Below are positions 55,423 to 63,461 of a stretch of 64,000 nt of DNA, piece by piece. The stretch covers positions 2,418,001 to 2,482,000 of the forward strand of contig NZ_JAATJK010000001.1 of assembly GCF_011927785.1 (NCBI RefSeq), read 5' to 3'. The DNA comes from Micromonospora profundi. GTDB taxonomy: Bacteria > Actinomycetota > Actinomycetes > Mycobacteriales > Micromonosporaceae. Made by a program: the position numbers and the translations under genes. Positions within the stretch are counted from its first letter, which is position 1. Each line of letters opens with the position of its first letter. The notes under the pieces are model-generated. The model was not told where the DNA came from and ran no database searches. It saw nothing but the letters and a program-made list of their open reading frames with translations.

Positions 55423-55426
55423 GGGG

Positions 55427-55432
55427 TAGCCT
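55427..55432 (+). promoter_or_regulatory. -10 box (TAGCCT) of leaderless padR gene
   Basis: TAGCCT, six bases before the ATG, with no ribosome site; the operator overlaps its -35 region. Confidence 0.55.
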
Positions 55433-55438
55433 CCTGAC

Positions 55439-55963
55439 ATGAGTGTCCCACTGACCCTTCTCGGCCTCCTCGAACGGGAGCCCAGCCACGGCTACGACCT
55501 GAAGCGCGACTACGACGCCTTCTTCGGCCGGGGCAAGCCGCTGCCGTTCGGCCAGGTCTACTCCACCCTCAGCCGCCTGGCCCGGGACGGCAAGGTGGTG
55601 ATCAGTGACGTGGCCCCCGGCGCCGGCCCCGACCGCAAGCGCTACGTCATCACCGACCTCGGTGCGACCGAGGTCGAGCAGTGGCTGACCCAGCCGGTCG
55701 AGCCCGAGCCGCACCTTCAGACGGTCCTCTTCGCCAAGGTCGTGCTCGCGCTGATGCTGGACCGGCCGGCCGGCGAGTACCTCGACATGCAGCGCAGTGC
55801 GCACCTGCAACGGATGCGTGAGCTCACCGAGGTCAAGCGCGCCGGCAGTCTGGTCGACGCGCTGCTCGCCGACCACGGCCTCTACCACCTGGAGGCCGAC
55901 CTCCGGTGGATCGAGATGACAAACGCCCGGTTGGACGCCCTGCGAAAGGCGGTACGGCAATGA
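55439..55963 (+). CDS. PadR-family transcriptional regulator
   Basis: A 174-residue repressor. The winged HTH at residues 1-75 has LTLLGLLEREPSHGYDLKRDY and GQVYSTLSRLARDGKV, the PadR signature; a helical dimerisation domain follows. PadR proteins often sense drugs and control efflux genes next door. Its stop overlaps the ATG of the ABC ATPase, so the regulator and transporter form one operon. A clear palindromic operator precedes it. Confidence 0.93.
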   Translation: MSVPLTLLGLLEREPSHGYDLKRDYDAFFGRGKPLPFGQVYSTLSRLARDGKVVISDVAPGAGPDRKRYVITDLGATEVEQWLTQPVEPEPHLQTVLFAKVVLALMLDRPAGEYLDMQRSAHLQRMRELTEVKRAGSLVDALLADHGLYHLEADLRWIEMTNARLDALRKAVRQ

Positions 55964-56640
55964 GCGTGGTGATCGAAGCACGCGACGTGAAGCTCTCCTT
56001 CGGCCGGACGCCCGCGCTGCGTGGCGCCACCCTCAGCGTGAGCGCGGGCGAGATCGTCGCCGTCATGGGTCCGAGCGGCTCGGGCAAGTCCACACTGCTG
56101 CACTGCCTCGCCGGCATCCTCGTGCCCGACTCCGGCGAGATCCACTTCGCCGGCAACCGGGTCGACACCCTCACCGAAGCCGCGCGCAGCAGCCTGCGCC
56201 GGGACCGCTTCGGCTTCGTGTTCCAGTTCGGTCAGCTCGTGCCCGAGCTCACCGCTGCGGAGAACGTCGCCCTGCCACTGCTGCTCAGCGGCGTCCGTCG
56301 ACCGCAGGCGCTGCGCCGGGCGTACGCCTGGTTCGAACGCCTCGGCCTCGACGGCCTGGAGCAGCGCCGGTCCGGCGAGTTGTCCGGTGGGCAGGCGCAG
56401 CGCGTCGCCCTCGCCCGTGGCCTGGTCGCCGAACCGCAGGTGCTCTTCGCCGACGAGCCGACCGGCGCGCTCGACTCGCTCACCGGCGAGCAGGTAATGG
56501 ACCTGCTGGTCAGCGCCGCCCGCGAGCAGGGCACCACGGTCATCCTGGTCACCCACGAACCCAGGATCGCCGCGTACGCCGACCGTGAGGTCATGGTCCG
56601 CGACGGGCGCGTGAACGCGCCGGACCGGATCGCCTCGTGA
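55960..56640 (+). CDS. ABC transporter ATP-binding protein (MacB/LolD type)
   Basis: A 226-residue ATPase with Walker A GPSGSGKS (residues 37-44), Q-loop FQFGQLVPELTA, signature LSGGQAQR (about 138-145), Walker B LFADEPTG and the switch His in THEPR. Sequence and pairing with an FtsX-type permease place it in the MacB/LolD/BceA group, which moves lipids or peptides or confers antibiotic resistance. Overlaps padR upstream and the permease start downstream. Confidence 0.94.
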   Translation: MSVVIEARDVKLSFGRTPALRGATLSVSAGEIVAVMGPSGSGKSTLLHCLAGILVPDSGEIHFAGNRVDTLTEAARSSLRRDRFGFVFQFGQLVPELTAAENVALPLLLSGVRRPQALRRAYAWFERLGLDGLEQRRSGELSGGQAQRVALARGLVAEPQVLFADEPTGALDSLTGEQVMDLLVSAAREQGTTVILVTHEPRIAAYADREVMVRDGRVNAPDRIAS

Positions 56641-58793
56641 TCGGCTTCGGGCTGCGCCTTGCCGTGGCCGGCGGCCGGGAGGCACTCACCCGCCTGGCCA
56701 TCATCGCCGCCTCCGTCGCTGTCGGCAGCGGGCTGCTGCTCGCCACCCTCGCCGGGGTCAACGCCGTCAACTCCCAGCTCACCAGGTACGCGTCGATGTA
56801 TCCCAGCGCCTCCACGGGCGGCGACGCCGACCCGCTGTGGTGGTCGACCCGGGACGACTTCTTCCACGGTAAGCAGATCACCCGGATCGATGTCGCCGCC
56901 ACCGGGGCGGGCGCGCCGACGCCGGTCGGCATCCCGACCGTCCCCGGGCCCGGGGAGTTCTACACCTCGCCCGCGTTGCGGGAACTGCTCGCCACGCACC
57001 CGGCCGACCAACTGGGCGACCGCTATCCGGGGCGCGACCTCGGCACCGTCGGCCCGGCCGGATTGGCCTCACCGGACGCCCTGCTCGTCGTCATGGGCGG
57101 CACCCCCGATGAGGTCGCTGAGTTGCCGCTGGCCCGGCAGGTCACAACCGTCGGTGACGCGCCCGCGCTGCCCGAGACGACGGTGAACCTCATCCTGGGC
57201 GTGGTCGCCGGTGGGCTGCTGTTCCCGGTGCTGATCTTCATCGGCACCGCCACCAGGCTCAGCGCCGCCCGCCGGGAGCAGCGCTTCGCCGCGATGCGCC
57301 TGGTCGGCGCGACACCGAAGCAGATCGGGGTCGTCGCCGCGGTGGAGGCGACCACAGCGGCCGTCACCGGCACCGCCGTCGGCTTCCTGCTGTTCTTCGC
57401 ATTCCGGGGATCGCTGGCGAGCATCCCGTTCACCGGTATGCCGTTCTTCCCGAGCGACATGTCACTGGGCATCCTGGACGTCCTGCTCGTCGCGCTCGGC
57501 GTCCCCGCTGGCGCGGCGGTGGCGGCGGCGGTGTCGCTGCGCCGGGTACGGATCTCGCCGCTGGGCGTCACCCGCCGGGTCACGCCACGCCCACCTCGCG
57601 CGTACCGGCTGATCCCGCTCCTGCTCGGCGTCGGCGTGCTGGTGTTCGCGCTGGGCTACCGGCCACCGACCTCCGACGGTCAGGCGGCGGTGTTCCTGCC
57701 CGGTCTGCTGCTCATCATGACCGGGCTGGTGCTGGCCGGCCCCTGGTTGACGATGGTCGGCGCCCGCGTCATGGCCCGGTACGCCAGCCGCCCGGCCACC
57801 CTCATCGCCGCGCGACGCCTCGCCGACAACCCGAAGGCCGGGTTCCGGGCCATCAGTGGCATCATGCTCGCGCTCTTCGTCACGACAGTGGCCGTCGGCG
57901 TGATCACCACGATCGTCGACAACCGTGGGCCGGCGCCGATCGGCTCGACGGCAGCCGGCACGGTGTCGATGGACTTCGGCGAGAAGGCACCGACAATGCC
58001 CGACACGCTGCTCACCGACCTGCGCTCGGTCACCGGCGTACGGCACGCTTCAGTGGTGCTGGAGAACCCGGACATGCGGACCGCCAGCGAGCCCGGTCTG
58101 ATCGCGTGCGCCGACCTCCCGAGCGCGTACGGGCGGTGCCCCGACGGCGCGGACGTCGCCGAGGTGGCGACGGGCCTCGTCCCCTTCCGGGAGACGGCAT
58201 CGTCCACAAGGGTCTGGCAGGCCGCGTCGGTCCCGCTCGGTGAGCTTCAACGGCTGCCGGTGATGTCGATCGTCGTCAACACCGACGGCTCCGCCGCCGC
58301 CGTCGAGCGTTCGCGTACCGTCCTGGAGACCGCCCTACCGGCCTTCCTGGTGGCGCCGAACGTGCCAGGTGACTTCGAGTCGAGCTTCGCCGACACGCTG
58401 CGCGGCTGGGGGCAGCTGGCAAACGTCACAATCATCGCGAGCCTGGCGCTGGCCGGGTGCAGCCTCGCGGTCAGCGTGATCGGCGGCCTCAGCGAGCGCC
58501 GACGCCCGTTCAGCCTGCTGCGCCTCAGCGGGGCGCCGGTGCGGGTCCTACGCCGGGTGGTGGCGCTGGAGAGTGCCGTACCGATGCTCGCCGTCGCCGC
58601 GGTCGCCATCGGCATGGGCCTGGTCGCCGCGCACCTGTTCCTGCGGGCACAGATGGGCTACACGCTCGTCGCGCCGGGGCCCGGCTTCTACGTGATCGTC
58701 GTCGTCGGGTTGGCGGCGTGCCTCGGCATCATCGCCTCCACCCTGCCACTGCTGGAACGCCTCACCGGGCCGCAGACAGCCCGCAGCGAATGA
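56637..58793 (+). CDS. FtsX-like ABC transporter permease
   Basis: A 718-residue permease with an N-terminal helix (residues 12-35), a large extracytoplasmic domain, a first FtsX domain (about 185-300), two central helices, a second extracytoplasmic domain (about 430-595) and a second FtsX domain (about 600-710). The duplicated layout is typical of actinobacterial MacB-type exporters. GTG start overlaps the ATPase stop as GTGA. With PadR control, drug or peptide efflux is a reasonable inference. Confidence 0.9.
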   Translation: MIGFGLRLAVAGGREALTRLAIIAASVAVGSGLLLATLAGVNAVNSQLTRYASMYPSASTGGDADPLWWSTRDDFFHGKQITRIDVAATGAGAPTPVGIPTVPGPGEFYTSPALRELLATHPADQLGDRYPGRDLGTVGPAGLASPDALLVVMGGTPDEVAELPLARQVTTVGDAPALPETTVNLILGVVAGGLLFPVLIFIGTATRLSAARREQRFAAMRLVGATPKQIGVVAAVEATTAAVTGTAVGFLLFFAFRGSLASIPFTGMPFFPSDMSLGILDVLLVALGVPAGAAVAAAVSLRRVRISPLGVTRRVTPRPPRAYRLIPLLLGVGVLVFALGYRPPTSDGQAAVFLPGLLLIMTGLVLAGPWLTMVGARVMARYASRPATLIAARRLADNPKAGFRAISGIMLALFVTTVAVGVITTIVDNRGPAPIGSTAAGTVSMDFGEKAPTMPDTLLTDLRSVTGVRHASVVLENPDMRTASEPGLIACADLPSAYGRCPDGADVAEVATGLVPFRETASSTRVWQAASVPLGELQRLPVMSIVVNTDGSAAAVERSRTVLETALPAFLVAPNVPGDFESSFADTLRGWGQLANVTIIASLALAGCSLAVSVIGGLSERRRPFSLLRLSGAPVRVLRRVVALESAVPMLAVAAVAIGMGLVAAHLFLRAQMGYTLVAPGPGFYVIVVVGLAACLGIIASTLPLLERLTGPQTARSE

Positions 58794-58794
58794 G

Positions 58795-58840
58795 CGTCAT
58801 TGGCCCGGCGGTCGGGAGAGCGACCACCGGGCCAATGACG
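58795..58840. terminator. 20-bp bidirectional hairpin
   Basis: CGTCATTGGCCCGGCGGTCG pairs with a 20-base complement (one mismatch) around a 6-base loop between the convergent permease and a small gene. Confidence 0.8.
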
Positions 58841-58848
58841 TAGGCGCC

Positions 58849-59184
58849 TCAGCGGGCGTGGCGCTCCGGGTGCGCCCGGTTCCACACCCGCATCCGCTCC
58901 GGGTAGCCGGTGCGGGCGGCCTCGTACAGCGGCACCGCGTGCTTGCGGGCGATGTCGCCCGCCGCGCGGGGCGTGCCCGTCCGGCGGCGAATCCACTCAC
59001 CGTCGTGCGCGATAGCCATCACCGTAGTGTCGGTAGCGGTGGTCTCCGGCTCCAGGTAGAACTCCACACCTTGCCGGCTGGTGACGAACGCCTCCAGCGC
59101 CGCGAGGTCCTCCCGGGTCGCCTCCCGATCCAGCTTCGTCGGGGTCGCTCCGGCGTCCCGGGACCGTCGACTGAACCAGCCCAT
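58849..59184 (-). CDS. Small conserved actinobacterial protein
   Basis: A 111-residue cytoplasmic protein beginning MGWFSRRSRD. It contains TREDLAALEAFVTSRQGVEFYLEPET, an alpha-beta unit, and a basic C-terminus (YPERMRVWNRAHPERHAR). GAGGAG plus GGGGTGGGG precede the ATG. I do not recognise a functional family; the composition and codon use are those of a real gene, and related short proteins are common in Micromonosporaceae. Confidence 0.72.
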   Translation of the reverse strand: MGWFSRRSRDAGATPTKLDREATREDLAALEAFVTSRQGVEFYLEPETTATDTTVMAIAHDGEWIRRRTGTPRAAGDIARKHAVPLYEAARTGYPERMRVWNRAHPERHAR

Positions 59185-59343
59185 GCCCCACCCCTCTCCT
59201 CGACGACCTCCAGTGCACCACCGAATCCTGGCAATATGCTGCACGCCGGGTGGGAGTGAGCTGGTCAAGCCGCGGATGGAACCTCCCGGGCGCGGGCGGT
59301 GTCATGAGTGTGATCCCCACCGGAGGCCCTCCTGGACGACGAC

Positions 59344-59885
59344 GTGCTCGTCACCCGCGCTCGGGCAGGTGACCTGGAGGCGTACGACCTCCTGGTCGCC
59401 CGGCACACCGCGTCCGCGTACCGGACGGCGGTGCTGCTCGGGGCGGGATCGGACTCCGAGGACGTCGTCCAGGAGTCGTTCGTGAAGGCCCACCACGGCC
59501 TTGCCCGCTACCGGGGCGAGTCGTCCTTCCGGGCGTGGCTGCTGGCGATCGTCGCCAACGAGACCCGGAACCTGCACCGGACGCGCTCCCGCCGCGACGG
59601 GCTCGTCCTGCGGGCCGCGGCGGCACACCCGGGGTCCGAGATCACCGGGGATGACGCCGTCGACGCGGTGCTGGCCGGGGAGCGCCGCGCCACGCTTGTG
59701 CGGGCGCTACGCCAACTGCCGGGCCGGGACCGCGAGGTGATCGTCTGTCGGTTCTTCCTCGACCTCAGCGAGGAGGAGACGGTGGCGATGCTGGCTGGCC
59801 CCGGGGCACTGTGAAGTCGCGGACGTCGCGGGCACTGGCGAAGCTCCGCCGCCTGCTCGACGGTGCGGAGGTCCGCCATGGATGA
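59344..59885 (+). pseudogene. ECF sigma factor gene with a one-base frameshift
   Basis: Codes for a SigE/SigM-type ECF sigma factor: region 2 (ARAGDLEAYDLLVARH, DSEDVVQESFVKA) and most of region 4 (ALRQLPGRDREVIVCRFFLDLSEEETVAML) are normal. After MLA the frame runs into a stop at 59812. Adding one G after CTG at about 59793 restores MLGWPRGTVKSRTSRALAKLRRLLDG in the next frame, which is the region 4.2 helix, and ends at 59885 overlapping the anti-sigma-like start. Either a real mutation or an assembly error. The GTG start lacks a close ribosome site; a CTG 12 bases upstream is possible. Confidence 0.85.
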
Positions 59886-60597
59886 CCTCGAAAGGGAACT
59901 ACGCGACCTCTCGGCCTGGCTGGAGACACCCGACCCGCCCGACGTCACCGCGCGCGTACGCGCACAGCTCACGCCGCCCGTGCCCCGCCGACGCCGGTGG
60001 CGCCGGTACGTCGCCGCAGCGCTTGTCGCCGTGCTGGTGGCGGTGCTGCCGCCGGGACGGGCTGCGCTCGCCGACGCCGTCGCCGGGTTGCTGCGCTTCG
60101 CGGGAGTCACCGTCGCCACGTCGCCAGGCCCGCAGGCGCCCACCGGCACTCCGTCGCCATTGCCGGCGCAGCGGACCACCACAGTGGACGAGGCACAACG
60201 GGTGGCGCGCTTCCCCATCCGACTGCCGGCGAAGCTCGGCGTACCCGAGCAGGTGCTTGTCGCCGACCCCGACGGCGCGGGCAGGTACCGGGTGGCGACG
60301 CTGCTCTACGACGGGGGCGCGCTGCGCGTCGACGCCTTCGACGGTCGTCTCGACGTGGCCTTTTACAAGCGGGTCAGCGGCCCGATCGTGGAGTGGACGC
60401 AGGTCCACGGCGACTTCGCCGTGTGGGTCGACGGCCCGCACACGCTCGCCTATGTGGACCGGGCGGGGACGGTCCGGATGTCGACCGCCCGGCTCGCGGC
60501 CTCGACCCTGATCTGGCAGGACCGTGGCGTGAGCTACCGGATCGAGGGCGATCTCACCAGGGCCGAGGCCGTCGGGATCGCCGAGTCGCTGCGCTAG
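59878..60597 (+). CDS. Membrane-anchored anti-sigma-like protein (DUF4367-type C-terminus)
   Basis: A 239-residue protein with a short cytoplasmic N-terminus (LERELRDLSAWLETPDPPDV), one transmembrane helix (about residues 44-63, after RRRRWRRY), and an extracytoplasmic beta-rich domain (100-239) ending SYRIEGDLTRAEAVGIAESL, as in DUF4367 proteins. Its start overlaps the restored end of the ECF sigma gene, the usual sigma/anti-sigma arrangement. The cytoplasmic part is short and has no zinc motif, so it may sense or merely anchor. Confidence 0.8.
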   Translation: MDDLERELRDLSAWLETPDPPDVTARVRAQLTPPVPRRRRWRRYVAAALVAVLVAVLPPGRAALADAVAGLLRFAGVTVATSPGPQAPTGTPSPLPAQRTTTVDEAQRVARFPIRLPAKLGVPEQVLVADPDGAGRYRVATLLYDGGALRVDAFDGRLDVAFYKRVSGPIVEWTQVHGDFAVWVDGPHTLAYVDRAGTVRMSTARLAASTLIWQDRGVSYRIEGDLTRAEAVGIAESLR

Positions 60598-60668
60598 CCG
60601 GAACCCGCCGCGTCCGGCCGGTGTCGTCCTGGTGAGACGTGCATCGAAGTGTGCCGGGAAGGAGCGAG

Positions 60669-61148
60669 ATGGGTTCCAGGGGCATGGTTCTGCTGGCGTC
60701 GGTCGTCCTGCTGGCGGGCTGCACGACAGGCCAGCCGGCCACACCGGACGGCCCGGGGGCAACAAGCTGCGGCTCGCGGGTCGAGACGGGTGCCCTGCCC
60801 GACTGGGCGGACGCCGGGTTCAGCGGTGACGCCCACGCTCCGCACGTCCTCGGCGCGAAGGGCCACATCGTGGCCGTGCTGTTCGGCCACCCACTGGCGC
60901 AGGTCAGGCAGGACGGGTCGAGCAACAAGATCCTCTGGGTTGCCCGCACGTCCACCGACGCGCCATCGGCGCCGCTGGCGATCACCGCGACTCTCGACGG
61001 TACCGACACCAGGGTGGTCCGGGAGGTCGCCGGCGGTCCCGGCCCGTCGATCATCGACCTGCCGCGGGCCGGTTGCTGGCGTCTCGACCTCCGCTGGGCC
61101 GGCCACACCGACACGATGACCCTCGTGTACGCCGAACAGGTGCCCTGA
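60669..61148 (+). CDS. Small lipoprotein
   Basis: A 159-residue exported lipoprotein. The signal MGSRGMVLLASVVLLAGC ends in lipobox LAGC (Cys18). The mature part has beta-strand-like segments (GHIVAVLFGHPLAQV, KILWVARTS, PLAITATLDGT, CWRLDLRWAGHTDTMTLVY) and two Cys, suggesting a single beta-sandwich domain. Function unknown. AAGGAG lies four bases before the ATG. It follows the sigma/anti-sigma genes in the same direction by 71 bases and may belong to that stress locus. Confidence 0.85.
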   Translation: MGSRGMVLLASVVLLAGCTTGQPATPDGPGATSCGSRVETGALPDWADAGFSGDAHAPHVLGAKGHIVAVLFGHPLAQVRQDGSSNKILWVARTSTDAPSAPLAITATLDGTDTRVVREVAGGPGPSIIDLPRAGCWRLDLRWAGHTDTMTLVYAEQVP

Positions 61149-61204
61149 TTGAGAAGCAGGAGGTACTACTCACTCCCTGCCACTCTCAACATATATCGCA
61201 GGCG

Positions 61205-61223
61205 GGGCCTTGTGGCAAGACCC
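61205..61223. promoter_or_regulatory. Rifamycin-associated element-like inverted repeat
   Basis: GGGCCTTG-TGG-CAAGACCC, an 8-bp inverted repeat (one mismatch) with a 3-base centre, preceded by one more G. It closely matches, from memory, the rifamycin-associated element found upstream of rifamycin-resistance genes and of helR in actinomycetes. It lies about 45 bases upstream of the helR -10 box. Confidence 0.75.
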
Positions 61224-61256
61224 GGGTGATGCCCCAGAATTGCCCGGCCGACGCCC

Positions 61257-61262
61257 TAACCT
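61257..61262 (+). promoter_or_regulatory. -10 box (TAACCT) of leaderless helR
   Basis: TAACCT, six bases before the ATG with no ribosome site. The upstream rifamycin-associated element would lie about 45-65 bases from the transcription start. Confidence 0.55.
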
Positions 61263-61268
61263 GCGGAA

Positions 61269-63452
61269 ATGGGAGCCACGAGAATGCGGCCTGATGCCGT
61301 GAAGCCCTCGACCACAAGCGTGTTCGACCTTCCCGACCGCCTGCGCGCCAAGGCCGACACGACTCTGATCGGCGCGGACGAGCAGCACTTCACGGCCATC
61401 GCGCACAGCCTGGAGGAGACGGCCGCCGACCTGTCCGACCGCCTCGACACGGCGCGCAGGGCACCCGCCGGCAAGGGCCGGCAGGCGTCGGACCGCGACC
61501 AGGAGGTCCGCCGATTGACAAGCCGGCTGCGTACGCTGCGGCGCTTCGGCCTGGACCTGTGCCTCGGACGCATGGTGAGCGCCGACAACCTCCAACCGGT
61601 GTACGTGGGACGACGCGGCCTCACCGACAGCGACGGCCGACAGTTGCTCCTCGACTGGCGCTCCCCCGCCGCCGAGCCGTTCTTCGGGGCGACCCACGCC
61701 AACCCGATGGGCCTGGCGAGCCGCCGCCGGTACCGCTGGACGCTGGGCCGGATCACCGACTACTGGGACGAGGTGTTCACTCCCGACGGGTTGCAGGGGC
61801 ACGTCGCCCTCGACGACCAGTCCGCCTTCATCGCCAGTCTGGGCGGCAGCCGGTCCAGCCGGATGCGGGACGTCCTGAGCACCATCCAGGCCGACCAGGA
61901 CGCCATCATCCGCGCCGGATCCAGCGGCGCGCTCGTCGTCGACGGCGGTCCGGGCACGGGGAAGACAGTCGTCGCGCTGCACCGCACCGCCTACCTCCTC
62001 TACGCCGACCCGCGCCTCGGTCACCGCCGGGGCGGCGTGCTGTTCGTCGGGCCGCACCAGCCCTACCTGGCGTACGTCGCCGACGTCCTGCCCAGCCTCG
62101 GCGAGGAGGACGTACAGACCTGCACCCTGCGCGACCTCGTCCCGCAGGGCGCCGGGGCGACGGTCGAGACCGACCCCGACGTGGCCCGGTTGAAGTCGTC
62201 AGTGGAGATGGTGACGGCGATCGAGGCGGCCGTCCGGTTCTACGAGGAGCCACCGGCCACGGGGATGACTGTCGGGACCGAGGACGCCGACCTCCGGCTG
62301 AGCGCCGACGACTGGGCCGAGGCGTTCGAGGCGGCGGGACCGGGCACGCCGCACAACGAGGCGCGGGACGATATCTGGGAGGCGCTGCTCACGATCCTCG
62401 TCGACAGGTACGACGGTGACGAGTCGGAGGATCTCGTCCGCGGCTCGCTGGCACGCAACCGGGACCTGCGGACGGCCTTCAACAGAGCCTGGCCGCTGCT
62501 CGACGCGGCCGACCTCGTCGGAGACCTGTGGTCGGTGCCCGCGTACCTGCGCAGGTGCGCGCCCTGGCTCAGCCCCGACGAGGTCCGCACGCTCCAGCGC
62601 GGCGACGCCCAAGCGTGGACGGTGTCGGACCTGCCACTCCTGGACGCGGCACGACAGCGACTCGGCGACCGGGAGGCGTCCGGACGCCGACGCCGGCACG
62701 ACGCCACCATCGCCGTCGAACGCGAACGCATGTCCGCTGTCGTGGACGACCTGATCGAGGCCCACACCTACGACGACGGTGAAGGGGTGCTGTCGAGCCT
62801 GCGTCAACTGGACCTCCAGGACGCCCTTGTCGACGGGGCCGCGCTGCCCACCGTCGAGCCGGACCTGCTCGCCGGCCCGTTCGCGCACATCGTCGTGGAC
62901 GAGGCACAGGAGTTGACCGACGCCGAGTGGCAGATGCTGCTGCTGCGCTGCCCGTCGCGGAGCTTCACCATCGTCGGGGACCGCGCGCAGGCCCGGCACG
63001 GGTTCACCGAGTCGTGGCGGGAACGGCTCGAACGAATCGGACTGGACCGCGTCGACCTGGCCTCGCTGAGCATCAACTACCGGACGCCGGCAGAGATCAT
63101 GACGGAGGCCGAGCCGGTCATCCGGGCCGTGCTGCCGGACGCCAACGTGCCGACGTCGATCCGGCGCGACGGCGTCCCCGTCGTACACGGATCTGCTGTT
63201 GATCTGGGCTCGGTCCTCGACGCCTGGCTCGCCACCCACGACGAGGGCGTCGCCTGCGTCATCGGCGATCCCACATTCACCGCGACACCCCGCGTCCGGT
63301 CGCTGACCCCGGAACTGGCCAAGGGCCTCGAATTCGACCTGGTCGTGCTCGTCGACCCCGAGTCGTTCGGCGAGGGCATCGAAGGGGCTGTCGACCGCTA
63401 TGTCGCCATGACCCGAGCGACCCAGCAACTCGTCATCCTCACAAGCTCCTAG
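61269..63452 (+). CDS. helR: RNA polymerase recycling motor ATPase HelR
   Basis: A 727-residue HelD-like SF1 ATPase. A long N-terminal coiled coil (about residues 30-100) precedes the split helicase core: Q-motif QADQDAIIRA, Walker A GGPGTGKT (226-233), Walker B VVDEAQEL (about 542) and the last motif AVDRYVAMTRATQQL. HelR dislodges stalled RNA polymerase and displaces rifamycin, giving resistance. The LLLDWRSPAAEPFFGATHANP segment is characteristic of the HelR branch. An upstream inverted repeat of rifamycin-associated type suggests drug induction. The leaderless ATG is preferred; a second ATG five codons on is possible. Confidence 0.93.
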   Translation: MGATRMRPDAVKPSTTSVFDLPDRLRAKADTTLIGADEQHFTAIAHSLEETAADLSDRLDTARRAPAGKGRQASDRDQEVRRLTSRLRTLRRFGLDLCLGRMVSADNLQPVYVGRRGLTDSDGRQLLLDWRSPAAEPFFGATHANPMGLASRRRYRWTLGRITDYWDEVFTPDGLQGHVALDDQSAFIASLGGSRSSRMRDVLSTIQADQDAIIRAGSSGALVVDGGPGTGKTVVALHRTAYLLYADPRLGHRRGGVLFVGPHQPYLAYVADVLPSLGEEDVQTCTLRDLVPQGAGATVETDPDVARLKSSVEMVTAIEAAVRFYEEPPATGMTVGTEDADLRLSADDWAEAFEAAGPGTPHNEARDDIWEALLTILVDRYDGDESEDLVRGSLARNRDLRTAFNRAWPLLDAADLVGDLWSVPAYLRRCAPWLSPDEVRTLQRGDAQAWTVSDLPLLDAARQRLGDREASGRRRRHDATIAVERERMSAVVDDLIEAHTYDDGEGVLSSLRQLDLQDALVDGAALPTVEPDLLAGPFAHIVVDEAQELTDAEWQMLLLRCPSRSFTIVGDRAQARHGFTESWRERLERIGLDRVDLASLSINYRTPAEIMTEAEPVIRAVLPDANVPTSIRRDGVPVVHGSAVDLGSVLDAWLATHDEGVACVIGDPTFTATPRVRSLTPELAKGLEFDLVVLVDPESFGEGIEGAVDRYVAMTRATQQLVILTSS

Positions 63453-63455
63453 GCT
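63450..63455 (+). promoter_or_regulatory. -10 box (TAGGCT) of edge gene
   Basis: TAGGCT overlaps the helR stop (first T) and lies exactly six bases before the GTG start of the next gene, the leaderless layout. Confidence 0.5.
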
Positions 63456-63461
63456 GCGGGC

